From CAWCUU01 sp963798855 (GTDB lineage Bacteria > Gemmatimonadota > Gemmatimonadetes > Longimicrobiales > RSA9): 64,000 nucleotides of DNA. Location of the stretch: positions 620,001-684,000 of the forward strand of contig CAWCUU010000003.1 of the NCBI GenBank assembly GCA_963798855.1. The letters run 5' to 3'. Below are positions 1 through 8,119 of the stretch, piece after piece (positions within the stretch are counted from its first letter, which is position 1; each line of letters begins with the position of its first letter). Under the pieces are notes generated by a model, which worked only from the letters and a program-made list of their open reading frames with translations, had not been told where the DNA came from and did no database searches. A program made the position numbers and the translations under genes.

Positions 1-254
1 GCCGTACGCCGATCCTGCAGCACGACGTTCACCGCCAGCCGGTACAGCCACGAGGAGAAGGCGCTCTCTCCACGGAACGAGTCCAGGCGGCGCCAGGCCC
101 GCACGAACACGTCCTGCGTCAGCCGCTCCGCCTCGCCCGGGTCCGCCGACATGCGCAGGCAGAGTGCGTAGATGCGGCCCGCGTTCTCGTGGTACAGCGC
201 GTCGAACGCCGGCCGACCGTGGGTCCCGCTTCTCTCCCCGGCGTCGCTCACCAT
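1..254 (-). CDS. ECF-family RNA polymerase sigma factor, N-terminal part (cut by window edge)
   Basis: The frame opens with ATG at 254 and stays open to the window edge, giving 84 codons. The visible residues match sigma-70 region 2: an acidic core-binding stretch (FDALYHENAGRIYALCLRM), then ERLTQDVFVRAWRRLDSF and SAFSSWLYRLAVNVVLQDRR, which is the usual -10 recognition helix of ECF factors. Region 4 lies outside the window. Such proteins recruit RNA polymerase to a small regulon and are often controlled by an anti-sigma factor encoded downstream, which would also be outside. The family is clear; its regulon cannot be guessed. Confidence 0.85.
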   Translation of the reverse strand, partial: MVSDAGERSGTHGRPAFDALYHENAGRIYALCLRMSADPGEAERLTQDVFVRAWRRLDSFRGESAFSSWLYRLAVNVVLQDRRT

Positions 255-421
255 TCGAACGCGCCCCACGCTCGTCTCGATTCCACCGCTCTCCGCGCCA
301 CGGGAAGCTCCGTCCGGCATCCGTTGAGATGCCGGCGCGAGCGTGCGGGTTTGAACGGCCGCGCGACGCACGAAGATGCCCGCGGCGCACGCGTGCGACA
401 ATTCCGCTTCCCGTGAGCGGC

Positions 422-466
422 GGTCACCGCGCCGGCGGCTTGCGCCCGGCGCGGCCCGCCGTGACC
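422..466 (-). terminator. hairpin downstream of the 473-1081 gene
   Basis: Arms GGTCAC (422-427) and GTGACC (461-466) enclose a second pair, GCGCCGG (429-435) and CCGGCGC (446-452). The structure begins just past the stop codon of the minus-strand secreted-protein gene. There is no T-tract, so an intrinsic terminator is only a guess from position and stability. Confidence 0.35.
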
Positions 467-472
467 GGCTCC

Positions 473-1081
473 TCACCGGCGGCGCAGCACGGTTCCGAGC
501 CCAGCGAGCGGGAGGAACGCGAGCGCGAGCATCCCGACCGCGTGGCGGTCCCGGGGCTGGGCGGCGGAGACCTCGGCGGCCTTCTCCGCCGCCGCCATCG
601 CGGTCGTCTCGCGCAGCATCGTCTCCAGCTCCTCACGACTCGCCTCGCGCGGGATGACCCACCCCTCACGCCGGTCCTGCGGCACCCGCGCGCTCAGCAG
701 CCTGCCGCCGGAGAAGCCGACCAGGATGGAGGCGTGGCTTCCCTCGCCGTCGTCTGCGAGCGTCGCCGTTACGACGAAGCTGCCATGAGCCGGCAGCCTG
801 CCAGAGACCGCCCATACGCCGGTACGCGACGTCGCCGCGACCTGCAGCGGCAGCCTGACCCGCCGACCATCCACGATACCCTCCGCCGTCGCCGCCAGGG
901 CATAGGGCACGGACGCGCCATGGTGATAGGTATGGACCACGAACAGTGCTGAGCGCGTCGCGGCGTCGAAAGGATTGACGGGATACTCGATCGAGATCCA
1001 CGGCGGACCGGCGAGCGCCGGAGCCGCGGCCGCGGCGCTGAGCAGCGCCGCCAGCACGAGCACGGTGCGGATGCGTGGCAT
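473..1081 (-). CDS. secreted/anchored protein of unknown function
   Basis: The 202-aa product begins with a typical Sec signal peptide (MPRIRTVLVLAALLSAAAA, cleavage probably after PALA-G). It continues as a predicted beta-rich extracytoplasmic domain and ends in a short hydrophobic helix (MLALAFLPLAGLGTVL) followed by RRR, as in a C-terminal membrane anchor. A charged helix (residues about 140-175, rich in E, A and R) joins the two. No known family was recognised. It is well separated from the genes on both sides and is probably monocistronic. The general shape resembles small FixH/YtkA-like envelope domains, but no signature supports that. Confidence 0.6.
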   Translation of the reverse strand: MPRIRTVLVLAALLSAAAAAPALAGPPWISIEYPVNPFDAATRSALFVVHTYHHGASVPYALAATAEGIVDGRRVRLPLQVAATSRTGVWAVSGRLPAHGSFVVTATLADDGEGSHASILVGFSGGRLLSARVPQDRREGWVIPREASREELETMLRETTAMAAAEKAAEVSAAQPRDRHAVGMLALAFLPLAGLGTVLRRR

Positions 1082-1210
1082 GGGGTCCTCCCTCGGACGG
1101 AGTGGTTGCCTGACCAGCAGGTCACGAAGGGGGCCGGCTCCCTCACCCGACTAGGATGCCGGGTACCGCCGTGCGGTTTGAAAACGCCGTGGAGCGCACA
1201 CATATGAAAC

Positions 1211-1237
1211 GGCCGCGCGACGGTTCGCCGCGCGGCC
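1211..1237 (-). terminator. GC-rich hairpin after the response-regulator gene
   Basis: GGCCGCGCG (1211-1219) pairs perfectly over 9 bp with CGCGCGGCC (1229-1237) around a 9-nt loop. It lies 30 bp past the stop of the minus-strand gene ending at 1267. On that strand it is followed by GTTTCATATG, only a weak T-rich tail. It is plausibly an intrinsic terminator. Confidence 0.5.
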
Positions 1238-1266
1238 GCAGGGGGAGTCGATCGGCGAGGATCCGA

Positions 1267-1818
1267 TCAGGCGGCGCTGCCCGAGTCCGGCTCCGGCTGT
1301 GCCGCTTCCTCGCCCGACGGCCCGATCAGCATGCGCACCTCGCGGACCAGCCGCCCGGGGGAGACGGGCACGGCCAGGCAGCGCGCGGTCTCATCGTCCG
1401 CCATCTCCCTGAGCTCCTTCGGCATCGGCTCCACGGTCAGGGTCAACAGGGCGATCTCGCGGGTGCGCGGATCATCCCGCAGCGCACGGGAGAGAGGCTG
1501 TCGATCCGCCACTTTCGCGGTCGAGTCCGCGATGATCAGCGCGGGCCGGCGACGTCGCGCAAGGCGGAGCCCCGAATCGACCGAGTCGATCGAGGAGACC
1601 TCATAGCCCTTCCGCTCCAGGATCGAGCTGAAGATCAGACGGGTATCGCGATCGCCGTTGATGAGGAGCACGAGCTTGGTAGCGGTTCGACGCACCCGGC
1701 GCTCGCGTATCCGCTCCTCCGGGGCCGTGCGCGTCGGCCGCCGCGTGGAGGGCGCGTACGGGCGAACGGTCGCTACATCCGTGTACTGGCGGACATCCGG
1801 ACTGCGCTGATCGGTCAT
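1267..1818 (-). CDS. response-regulator receiver domain protein
   Basis: The 183-aa protein has about 55 disordered, Arg-rich N-terminal residues, then a CheY-like receiver fold: the beta-1/acidic segment (KLVLLINGDRDTRLIFSSIL), GYEVSSIDSVDSGLRLARRRRPALIIADS with the presumed phospho-acceptor Asp in ALIIADS, and a late beta strand ending in LAVPVSPGRL, where most receivers have a Lys-Pro pair (here V-P). The missing Lys may mean reduced or phosphorylation-independent signalling. There is no output domain. The start ATG at 1818 follows a GGGGGGGAA ribosome-binding stretch; an upstream in-frame ATG at 1902 lacks one. No cognate kinase is adjacent. Confidence 0.65.
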   Translation of the reverse strand: MTDQRSPDVRQYTDVATVRPYAPSTRRPTRTAPEERIRERRVRRTATKLVLLINGDRDTRLIFSSILERKGYEVSSIDSVDSGLRLARRRRPALIIADSTAKVADRQPLSRALRDDPRTREIALLTLTVEPMPKELREMADDETARCLAVPVSPGRLVREVRMLIGPSGEEAAQPEPDSGSAA

Positions 1819-2046
1819 TTCCCCCCCGTTGGCCGGTGATTCTTGCCCGGTGCCGCAGGCGCGGCGCTTTGCCGGTGGAGCGCGGGGAGAGCCGAAAAAC
1901 AAATACCTCCGACCGCGTGCTGCCGATCGGAGGCTGCCGGCCGGGTCATCTGCGCCCGGCCCTCACACCAATGCTTTCCATTGCGAATTTGGGGCCACTC
2001 CAACAAAAGTTCAAGGGTACCGACGTGACGTCCCCTGGGGAGGCTC

Positions 2047-2958
2047 TCACGTAGCGGCGGCGAGGGCCTCGACCTCGACGAAAATGTAGCGGATCACCGG
2101 GAATTCCGCCCGCAGCCGGCGCTCCATTCGCGCGATCGCCTGCTGGATCTGCTCGGCGGAAAACCCGCGCCGGAAGCGCAGCTCGAGCGTGACCAGCACG
2201 TCGTCGGGCCCGACGTGCATGGTGAGCGCCCGGATCACGGAATCCACTGGTTCCTCCTCGGCGGCGAGCTCCTCGATCCGCGCAAGCATCTCGGGCGAGA
2301 CCTGCTCGCCGATGAGCAGGTGTCGGCTCTCGTAGCCGAGGATGAAGGCGATGGAGAGGAGCAGCAGCCCGATCAGCATGGAGGCGATCGCATCGAGCGC
2401 CGGCATCTCGAAGCGCTGCGAGAGGAACAGGCCGAGCGCGGCGATGGTGAGCCCGATCAGGGCCGCCGAATCCTCGAGCAGCACGGCGAAGCGGGTCGGG
2501 TCCTTGCCGCCGCGGATGGCGGCCCAGACGCCGCGCTCGCCGCGGTAGCGCCCGAACGCACGCGCGGCAATGATCCAGGTGATCCCCTCGAAGAGGAGAC
2601 TGAAACCGATCACGACGTAGCCGATCGTGGGGTGGTCCACCTTGTGCGGCCCCATCAGCCGCTGCACCCCTTCGTGGATCGAAAGGCCGGCCCCGCCCAC
2701 GAAGATCACCATGGCCACGACCAGCGACCAGAAGTACACCTCCTTGCCGTAGCCGAACGGGTGGAGTCGATCCGCGGGACGCCGGCTCATGCGGATCGCG
2801 AGCAGCAGCAGGCCATCGTTGGCCGTGTCGACGAGCGAATGGATCCCCTCGGAAGCCAGCGCGACGCTGCCGCTCACGGTCGCGGCCACGAACTTCGCGA
2901 GCGCGATGAGGAGGTTGCCGATCACGGCCGCCAGTATGGGGGTTCGCCTGCTAGGCAT
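2047..2958 (-). CDS. cation diffusion facilitator (CDF) metal transporter
   Basis: The 303-aa inner-membrane protein has about six transmembrane helices and a cytoplasmic C-terminal ferredoxin-like domain (residues about 215-295). It should export divalent cations (Zn, Mn, Co or Fe) in exchange for protons. TM2 keeps one half-site as HSLVDTANDG (HxxxD). The equivalent place in TM5 reads LLEDSAALIG, so the usual HxxxD is replaced by acidic residues, as in the ZnT9/SLC30A9-like branch of the family. The segment DRLHPFGYGKEVYFWSL is the standard loop before TM3. Its 5' end overlaps the 3' end of the upstream VUT-family gene by 8 bp, so the two are probably co-transcribed. Confidence 0.9.
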   Translation of the reverse strand: MPSRRTPILAAVIGNLLIALAKFVAATVSGSVALASEGIHSLVDTANDGLLLLAIRMSRRPADRLHPFGYGKEVYFWSLVVAMVIFVGGAGLSIHEGVQRLMGPHKVDHPTIGYVVIGFSLLFEGITWIIAARAFGRYRGERGVWAAIRGGKDPTRFAVLLEDSAALIGLTIAALGLFLSQRFEMPALDAIASMLIGLLLLSIAFILGYESRHLLIGEQVSPEMLARIEELAAEEEPVDSVIRALTMHVGPDDVLVTLELRFRRGFSAEQIQQAIARMERRLRAEFPVIRYIFVEVEALAAAT

Positions 2959-3538
2959 CGCTCCTCGCGTGTGGGAGCCTGCGCCTCAGCCACACCGCGA
3001 CCGGCAGCGCCAGCAGCTGGATCCACAGCTTGCCCAGCACGAGGCCCGGCAGCGCGGCGCCCAGCGGAATGGCCGCGAGCGCGAGGAACAGCGCGCTGTC
3101 GACGATCCCGCCGACGATCCCCGAGGCGACGACCGCCAGCACGAAGCGCCGGCGCTGCAGCGGCGTATACACCGCGAAATCGGCCAGCTCCGAGAAGAAG
3201 AACGATGTGCCGGACGCCACGGCGAGCCGCGGGTTGACCGCGACGGACAATACGGTGCCGGCCGCGATCGCGCCGAGCGCCCAGCGACGGCCGGCCGTGC
3301 GCTGCACCACGTCTCGAGCGACGAAGGTGACTCCCGCGGCATAGACGCCGGACGGCGCCGCGAGCCCGAAGCCGACCGGAAGCAGGTGCGCGCCGCCGGG
3401 CAACACGATCGGGCCGACGTGCTGGATGAGCCAGTTCGCGGCGATGATGCTGCCGCCGTACAGCGTCAACGAGGTGGCGAACGCGGCGCGGGCGAACCCC
3501 GGATCACGCGTAGCGGCGGCATCGGCGGCGTCGGGCAT
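2951..3538 (-). CDS. VUT-family permease (queuosine-precursor transporter-like)
   Basis: The 195-aa membrane protein has about six hydrophobic helices and family landmarks: GVTFVARDVVQR after the second/third helix, RLAVASGTSFFFSELADFAVYTPL, and GGIVDSALF. Characterised relatives (YhhQ, YpdP) import 7-deazaguanine precursors of queuosine; the substrate here is inferred. The ATG at 3538 gives the family's usual length; a longer reading frame upstream to 3790 runs through sequence antisense to the next gene and is not used. It overlaps the CDF gene by 8 bp. Confidence 0.75.
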   Translation of the reverse strand: MPDAADAAATRDPGFARAAFATSLTLYGGSIIAANWLIQHVGPIVLPGGAHLLPVGFGLAAPSGVYAAGVTFVARDVVQRTAGRRWALGAIAAGTVLSVAVNPRLAVASGTSFFFSELADFAVYTPLQRRRFVLAVVASGIVGGIVDSALFLALAAIPLGAALPGLVLGKLWIQLLALPVAVWLRRRLPHARSDA

Positions 3539-3630
3539 GGGCGAAAGCTGTGGCGCCAGGCGCCGTGCGCAAGCTCTACCCGCCGGGGGCCCGGTCCCTG
3601 CGATTGCCCTACACAGCGAAGGAGGACGCC

Positions 3631-3708
3631 ATGCGGAGCACCACGATGCAGAACCTCCGGCGCGGGATCGAGGCGGGCATCGTCTCCAGCGTGCCGAAGG
3701 CCCGGTGA
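3631..3708 (+). CDS. 25-codon leader-like ORF coupled to the FAD oxidoreductase
   Basis: A short ORF (MRSTTMQNLRRGIEAGIVSS then VPKAR) follows a near-perfect Shine-Dalgarno sequence, GAAGGAGG, at 7 nt spacing. It stops in GTGA, which supplies the GTG start of the next gene, so translation is expected to be coupled. It may be a leader peptide or the leftover N-terminus of a small membrane protein. No family assignment is possible at this length. Confidence 0.4.
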   Translation: MRSTTMQNLRRGIEAGIVSSVPKAR

Positions 3709-5150
3709 GCGACCCGGCCGTCGTCGTCGGCGCGGGCCCGAACGGACTGTCCGCCGCCGTCGAGCTCGCCCGCGCCGGGCTGCGTGTCATCGTCTACGAG
3801 GGGGCCGAGCGCATTGGCGGCGGAACGCGGACGGAGGAGCTGACGCTGCCGGGCTTCCTGCACGACGTCTGCTCCGCGGTCCATCCGCTCGGCGCGAGCT
3901 CGCCGTACTTCCGGGAGCTTCCGCTCGGCGACCACGGCCTCGAGTGGGTCCACCCGGGCGCGCCGCTCGCGCACCCGTTCGACGACGGCACCGCCGCGAT
4001 CCTGGAGCGATGCACCCGCGAAACCGCCGCCACGCTCGATGCCGCGGACCGCGAAGCCTATCCGGCTCTGCTCGATCCGTTCGTCCGCGAATGGGACACG
4101 CTCGTGAAGGAGCTGCTCGCGCCGCTCCACGTGCCGTCGCACCCGCTCGTCATGGCCCGCTTCGCCGTACACGGAATGCTCCCGGCGCTCACGCTCGCCC
4201 GCGCACGATTCGAGGGACCGCGCGCACGCGCGCTTTTCTGCGGCATCGCAGCGCATGCGCTGCTGCCCATCGAAAAGGCGCCGACCGCCGCATTCGGCCT
4301 CGTCCTCGCGATCGCCGGCCACGCCGTCGGATGGCCGATCGCGCGCGGAGGCTCGCAGCGCATCGCCGAGGCCCTCGCCTCGATCCTGCGCGCGCACGGT
4401 GGCGACATCGTCACGGACGCCCCCGTCCGAAGCCTCGAGCCGCTCCCCCGCAGCAGCGCGACGTTGCTCGACGTCACGCCGCGACAGCTCCTCGACATCG
4501 CCGGACAACGCCTTCCTCCCCTCTACCGCTGGCGGCTCCGCCGCTATCGGTACGGCTCCGGCGTCTGCAAGGTTGACTGGGCGCTGTCCGCGCCGATCCC
4601 CTGGCGCGCGCGCGACTGCGCCCGCGCCACCACGGTGCACATCGGCGGCACCGCGGAGGAGATCGCCGCGTCCTCCCGCGCCGCCGAGGAGGGGCGGCTG
4701 ATCGACCGCCCCTTCGTGCTCCTCGCACAGCCGACCCTCTTCGACCCGTCGCGCGCACCCGCCGGACACCACACCGCCTGGGCCTACTGCCACGTTCCTC
4801 ACGGCTCCGACGCGGACCGCTCCGCCGCGATCGAAGCCCAGGTCGAGCGCTTCGCTCCCGGCTTCCGTGACACCATACTCGCCCGCTCCGTCAAGACCGC
4901 CGTCGACATGGAGCGCCACGACCCCAACCTCGTCGGCGGCGACATCAACGGTGGCATCGCCACCCTGAAGCAGCTCTTCCTGCGACCCGTCGCGAAGCGC
5001 GACCCCTACGCGACGCCCATCGACGGCCTCTTCCTCTGCTCCGCCTCCACCCCGCCCGGCGGTGGGGTGCACGGCATGTGCGGGTTCCATGCGGCTCGCA
5101 GCGCGCTGAGGCGCGCTGCGAGCCAGGGCCAGGGCCAGGGCAAGGGCTAG
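3705..5150 (+). CDS. NAD(P)/FAD-dependent oxidoreductase (phytoene-desaturase/CrtI-like)
   Basis: The 481-aa flavoprotein has an N-terminal dinucleotide-binding motif VVGAGPNGLSAAVELARAG followed by VYEGAERIGGGTRTEEL, which binds the FAD ADP-ribose in the CrtI/amine-oxidase superfamily. The C-terminus carries the matching second FAD segment (PIDGLFLCSASTPPGGGVHG then MCGFHAAR). Substrate is unknown; relatives act on carotenoids and other hydrophobic molecules. The GTG start at 3705 overlaps the stop of the 25-codon ORF upstream. The last ten codons (ASQGQGQGKG) are encoded by a G-rich hexamer repeat that extends past the stop codon, so the tail was probably created by repeat expansion. Confidence 0.85.
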   Translation: MSDPAVVVGAGPNGLSAAVELARAGLRVIVYEGAERIGGGTRTEELTLPGFLHDVCSAVHPLGASSPYFRELPLGDHGLEWVHPGAPLAHPFDDGTAAILERCTRETAATLDAADREAYPALLDPFVREWDTLVKELLAPLHVPSHPLVMARFAVHGMLPALTLARARFEGPRARALFCGIAAHALLPIEKAPTAAFGLVLAIAGHAVGWPIARGGSQRIAEALASILRAHGGDIVTDAPVRSLEPLPRSSATLLDVTPRQLLDIAGQRLPPLYRWRLRRYRYGSGVCKVDWALSAPIPWRARDCARATTVHIGGTAEEIAASSRAAEEGRLIDRPFVLLAQPTLFDPSRAPAGHHTAWAYCHVPHGSDADRSAAIEAQVERFAPGFRDTILARSVKTAVDMERHDPNLVGGDINGGIATLKQLFLRPVAKRDPYATPIDGLFLCSASTPPGGGVHGMCGFHAARSALRRAASQGQGQGKG

Positions 5151-5189
5151 GCAGGGACAGGGAAAGGGCAAGGGAAAGGGCGGGGCGGG
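5122..5189 (+). repeat. G-rich hexanucleotide repeat (GGGCCA/GGGCAA type)
   Basis: About eleven imperfect copies of a 6-bp unit (AGGGCC, AGGGCA, AGGGAA and variants) span the end of the FAD-oxidoreductase gene and its downstream spacer. It has runs of three or more G at 6-bp spacing, so it can form a G-quadruplex on the plus strand. The same kind of array occurs at 30.5 kb. Confidence 0.8.
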
Positions 5190-5291
5190 TTCCCTGGTGT
5201 AGTCCAAATCCCCACCCCGATGTGCGCATTGCCCCACGCGGATTTCCGGTTGATTCCCTACAGCCCGGTGACTCGGCGGCATTTAGCATAT

Positions 5292-5307
5292 CCATGTGCT
5301 CATATGG
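5292..5307 (+). promoter_or_regulatory. palindrome over the start of the Rrf2 gene (candidate autoregulatory operator)
   Basis: CCATGTG-CT-CATATGG is a 16-bp dyad with 6 of 7 arm pairs matching. It overlaps the ATG at 5304 of the Rrf2-family gene. An operator at this place would let the regulator repress itself and the co-transcribed nirK. It does not closely match the enteric NsrR consensus, so the assignment rests on position and symmetry. Confidence 0.4.
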
Positions 5308-5741
5308 AGAACACGATGCTGACTCGAACTGCTGAACATGCGCTCCGCGCCGTGCTGTTCCTGGCGCGGCGCGAGACAGGCGAGAGGGTGCCGGCCGCGG
5401 AGATCGCGGCGGCGCTCGGCGCGCCGGCGAACTATCTGGGGAAGACGCTGCAGTCGCTGGTGGGTGCGGGGTTGCTGGACAGCACGCGTGGACCGGGCGG
5501 CGGCTTCCGGCTGGTGCCCTCTCCGGCGGCGCTGACGCTGGCCGACCTGGTGGGGGCGGTGGAGGAGAGGCGGGGCTCGGGGATGTGTCTACTGGGCGGC
5601 CGCGCGTGCTCGAGCCTGACGCGGTGCGAGGCACACGAGCGGTGGCAGGCGGTGCAGCGCGAGTCGGCGGAGCCGATGCGACGGACGACGATCGCGGACC
5701 TGCTGGGCGCCGGTGAAGGCCGGAGCGGCGGCGGGCGCTGA
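5304..5741 (+). CDS. Rrf2-family Fe-S regulator, probable NsrR-type nitric-oxide sensor
   Basis: The 145-aa protein has a winged-helix DNA-binding domain (LTRTAEHALRAVLFLARR, then EIAAALGAPANYLGKTLQSL and the wing GLLDSTRGPGGGFRL). It carries three cysteines in C-x6-C-x5-C (CLLGGRACSSLTRC), the arrangement that binds an iron-sulfur cluster in NsrR and IscR. The gene directly precedes nirK with 27 bp between them, so an NO- or nitrite-responsive role is the natural inference. ATG at 5316 is an equally good start, since family members often begin MLT; the longer start at 5304 lies within a palindrome. Confidence 0.85.
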   Translation: MENTMLTRTAEHALRAVLFLARRETGERVPAAEIAAALGAPANYLGKTLQSLVGAGLLDSTRGPGGGFRLVPSPAALTLADLVGAVEERRGSGMCLLGGRACSSLTRCEAHERWQAVQRESAEPMRRTTIADLLGAGEGRSGGGR

Positions 5742-5768
5742 AACGACGAACGAGACGAGGTGAGCGAG

Positions 5769-6842
5769 ATGAGCAGGACGATGCGATATGCGGCGAGCGT
5801 GGCTCTGGGAGTCGCGATGGTGGGAATCTACGCCGCGGCGACGATCGGCGGCAGAAGCGAGGACGCGGCCGCGCTGGCGGCGCCGGCGCTGCCGCCGCTG
5901 AAGGGCGAGGTCGTCGAGCGGCTGGTGGCGCCGCCTGCGGTGCCGGCTCCGATCGATCGGGACTGGGCCGCGAAGGTGGTCGTTAACCTGGAGACCGTCG
6001 AGAAGACGATGCGGCTCGCGGATGGCGTCGAGTACCGATTCTGGACGTTCGGCGGCTCGGTGCCGGGTCCGATGATCCGCGTCCGCGAAGGCGATGAAGT
6101 CGAGCTGCACCTGAAGAACTCGGCCACGAGCACGATGCCGCACAACATCGACATGCACGCGGTGACCGGTCCCGGTGGCGGCGCCGCGGCGACCGTTACG
6201 CTGCCCGGGCAGGAGAGCGTGCTACGCTTCCGCGCGCTGAAGCCGGGGCTGTGGGTCTACCACTGCGCGATGCCCGGGATGGTGGCGACGCACCTCGCGA
6301 ACGGGATGTACGGCGCGATCCTGGTCGAGCCGAAGGAAGGGCTGCCGCAGGTGGATCGCGAGTATTTCGTGATGCAGAGCGAGATCTACACCTCGGAGCC
6401 GTTCGGCACGGCGGGCGAGGAGCACTTCGACTTCCAGAAGGCGCTCGATGAGAGCCCGACCTACGTCGTCTTCAACGGCGCCGTCGGCTCGCTGACCGGC
6501 GAGGCGGCTCTGAGTGCCGAGGTCGGCGACCGCGTGCGGCTCTTCGTCGCGAATGCGGGACCGAACCTGGTTTCCAGCTTCCACGTGATCGGCGAGATGC
6601 TCGACAACGTGCGCGTCGAGGGCGGCTCGCTCGTGAACCATGACGTGCAGACGACGCTGATCCCCGCCGGCGGCGCCGCGATCGCCGAGCTCCGCGTAGA
6701 CGTGCCGGGCACGTTCCTGCTCGTCGACCACTCGATCTTCCGGGCGATGCACAAGGGTGCCATGGCGCAGCTGAAGGTCGCGGGTAAGCCGATCGTTGCG
6801 ATCTACGATCCCGAGGGCGATCCGCTCGCGAACGGCCACTGA
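5769..6842 (+). CDS. nirK: copper-containing nitrite reductase (NO-forming)
   Basis: The 357-aa two-cupredoxin-domain enzyme reduces nitrite to nitric oxide in the periplasm. A hydrophobic N-terminal segment (residues about 6-25) gives export or anchoring. Domain 1 holds the type 1 and type 2 copper ligands: MPHNIDMHAV (catalytic Asp and His) and VYHCAMPGMVATHLANGMYG (His, Cys, His, Met). Domain 2 supplies FHVIGEML and the final ligand region DHSIFRAMHKGAMAQL. All ligand positions expected of NirK are visible. ATG 5769 follows GAGGTG at 7 nt; GTG at 5760 is possible. It is probably co-transcribed with the Rrf2 regulator. No nitric-oxide reductase is in the window. Confidence 0.93.
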   Translation: MSRTMRYAASVALGVAMVGIYAAATIGGRSEDAAALAAPALPPLKGEVVERLVAPPAVPAPIDRDWAAKVVVNLETVEKTMRLADGVEYRFWTFGGSVPGPMIRVREGDEVELHLKNSATSTMPHNIDMHAVTGPGGGAAATVTLPGQESVLRFRALKPGLWVYHCAMPGMVATHLANGMYGAILVEPKEGLPQVDREYFVMQSEIYTSEPFGTAGEEHFDFQKALDESPTYVVFNGAVGSLTGEAALSAEVGDRVRLFVANAGPNLVSSFHVIGEMLDNVRVEGGSLVNHDVQTTLIPAGGAAIAELRVDVPGTFLLVDHSIFRAMHKGAMAQLKVAGKPIVAIYDPEGDPLANGH

Positions 6843-6927
6843 GCCGGGCGATGGGACGGCTCGGTGGGGATCCGGTGATCCCGCCAGGCCGGACGCGAGG
6901 TGACTCGCCGGCGGGTCGAGGAGAAGA

Positions 6928-7166
6928 GTCAACCGCTTGACACGGATGCCTCGGAGCTATCAGAGGGCTCGGCGGAGGTTGTTTCATTCACCCCCTCCGG
7001 AGGATTGCTTCCAGCCGCCGGCGACGAGGGCGTCCGAGATAGCGATGAACGTCGATCGCTGCGCCGATGATCCTGGCGGTCGTCCCATCGGTCTCCAGTT
7101 GGCCAGGCCGATTGCCCACTCCGCTTCCTCCGAGTCGTCCGAGCGCTCCGCGTCAATCTGTCTAGC
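6928..7166 (+). repeat. repeat family A, copy 1 (terminal-inverted-repeat element)
   Basis: This 239-bp intergenic stretch starts GTCAACCGCTTGACACGGAT and ends with the inverted version (CTCCGCGTCAATCTGTCTAG). It aligns along its length with 10136-10443, including a shared internal block around 7010-7035 (CTTCCAGCCG, CGACGAGGGCG). It fills most of the 506-bp gap between nirK and the L,D-transpeptidase; nothing else was seen there. Confidence 0.6.
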
Positions 7167-7348
7167 AGGTGCAGCTGCCCCCGGCGCAGGAGAATAGCCG
7201 GGTGGGCCGAAGACACCGAGGCGCCGTCAAGACGGCCCCGGCAGCACGTTAGAATGGGGAAGTCCTCCTCCATCGCCCTTGATCTGACGGGCCGCTTGGG
7301 TGATCGTAGATCATCTCCCCGGCCGTATCATCAACAGAGGGTCGTGCA

Positions 7349-8098
7349 GTGATCGCACTACGGAAGACCAGCCTCGGGCTGCTCCTCGTCCTCGCCGCCA
7401 TCGCGTCGCCGGCACGAGCGCAGGCACCGGACTCGGACGCGCCCGCCGTCTCGGCGTCGTTGAAGCTCGCGAGCACGCGCTCGGCGGGGCCGCATACGGG
7501 GGCGATCAAGATCGTCGTGTCGCTGAAGGCGAAGCGACTCTGGCTGATCGAGGGGCGGGACACGTTGCTGAATGCGCCGGTCGCCATCGGAATGGACACG
7601 ACGTTCGAGTTCCGCGGCCAGACGTTCCGCTTCGTGACACCCGCGGGTACGCGGCGCGTGCTGTCGAAGCAGACCGATCCGCTCTGGAGCCCGCCGGACT
7701 GGCATTACTACGAGCTGGCGGCGCAGCACGGGCTCGAGCCGATCCGCATGAACGAGTCGCTGCGCGTGGGGCTGCTCGATGGCTCGGTGATCGAGATGCA
7801 GGACAGCATGATCGTTCGCCAGGACATGAACGGGAAGATCTGGCACTTCCCTGCCGGCACCGAGATCATCTTCGACCACAAAGTGTTCATCCCGCCGGCG
7901 AAGTACCCGCAGCGGCGGGTGCCGGAGATCCTGGGCACCCACAAGCTGGACCTCGGCGGCGGCTACCTGATCCACGGCACGAACGAGGAAGACTCGATCG
8001 GCGAAGCGGTCAGCCACGGCTGCGTGCGGATGTACAACGAGGACGTCGCGAAGCTCTATTCGCTCGTGCCGGTCGGCACGCCGGTCGTCATCCAGTAG
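7349..8098 (+). CDS. L,D-transpeptidase (YkuD domain), secreted
   Basis: The 249-aa protein has a signal peptide (cleavage near ARA-QA) and a C-terminal YkuD domain with the catalytic signature YLIHGTNEEDSIGEAVSHGC followed by VRM, in which the Cys forms the acyl-enzyme. Such enzymes make 3-3 cross-links in peptidoglycan or attach lipoproteins to it. The preceding part (KIVVSLKAKRLWLIEGRDTL) is the usual first strand of the fold, where the chain contacts its own product. The GTG start gives a well-formed signal peptide. A TRAP-transporter gene follows after 21 bp in the same direction, perhaps by read-through. Confidence 0.9.
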   Translation: MIALRKTSLGLLLVLAAIASPARAQAPDSDAPAVSASLKLASTRSAGPHTGAIKIVVSLKAKRLWLIEGRDTLLNAPVAIGMDTTFEFRGQTFRFVTPAGTRRVLSKQTDPLWSPPDWHYYELAAQHGLEPIRMNESLRVGLLDGSVIEMQDSMIVRQDMNGKIWHFPAGTEIIFDHKVFIPPAKYPQRRVPEILGTHKLDLGGGYLIHGTNEEDSIGEAVSHGCVRMYNEDVAKLYSLVPVGTPVVIQ

Positions 8099-8119
8099 CG
8101 GAGGGACGGCCGGCGACCC

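Noticed and set aside
2789..5282. Long open frames opposite the VUT, CDF and FAD-oxidoreductase genes
   Set aside because: They overlap well-supported genes along their full length and are low-complexity Arg/Ala/Gly sequences.
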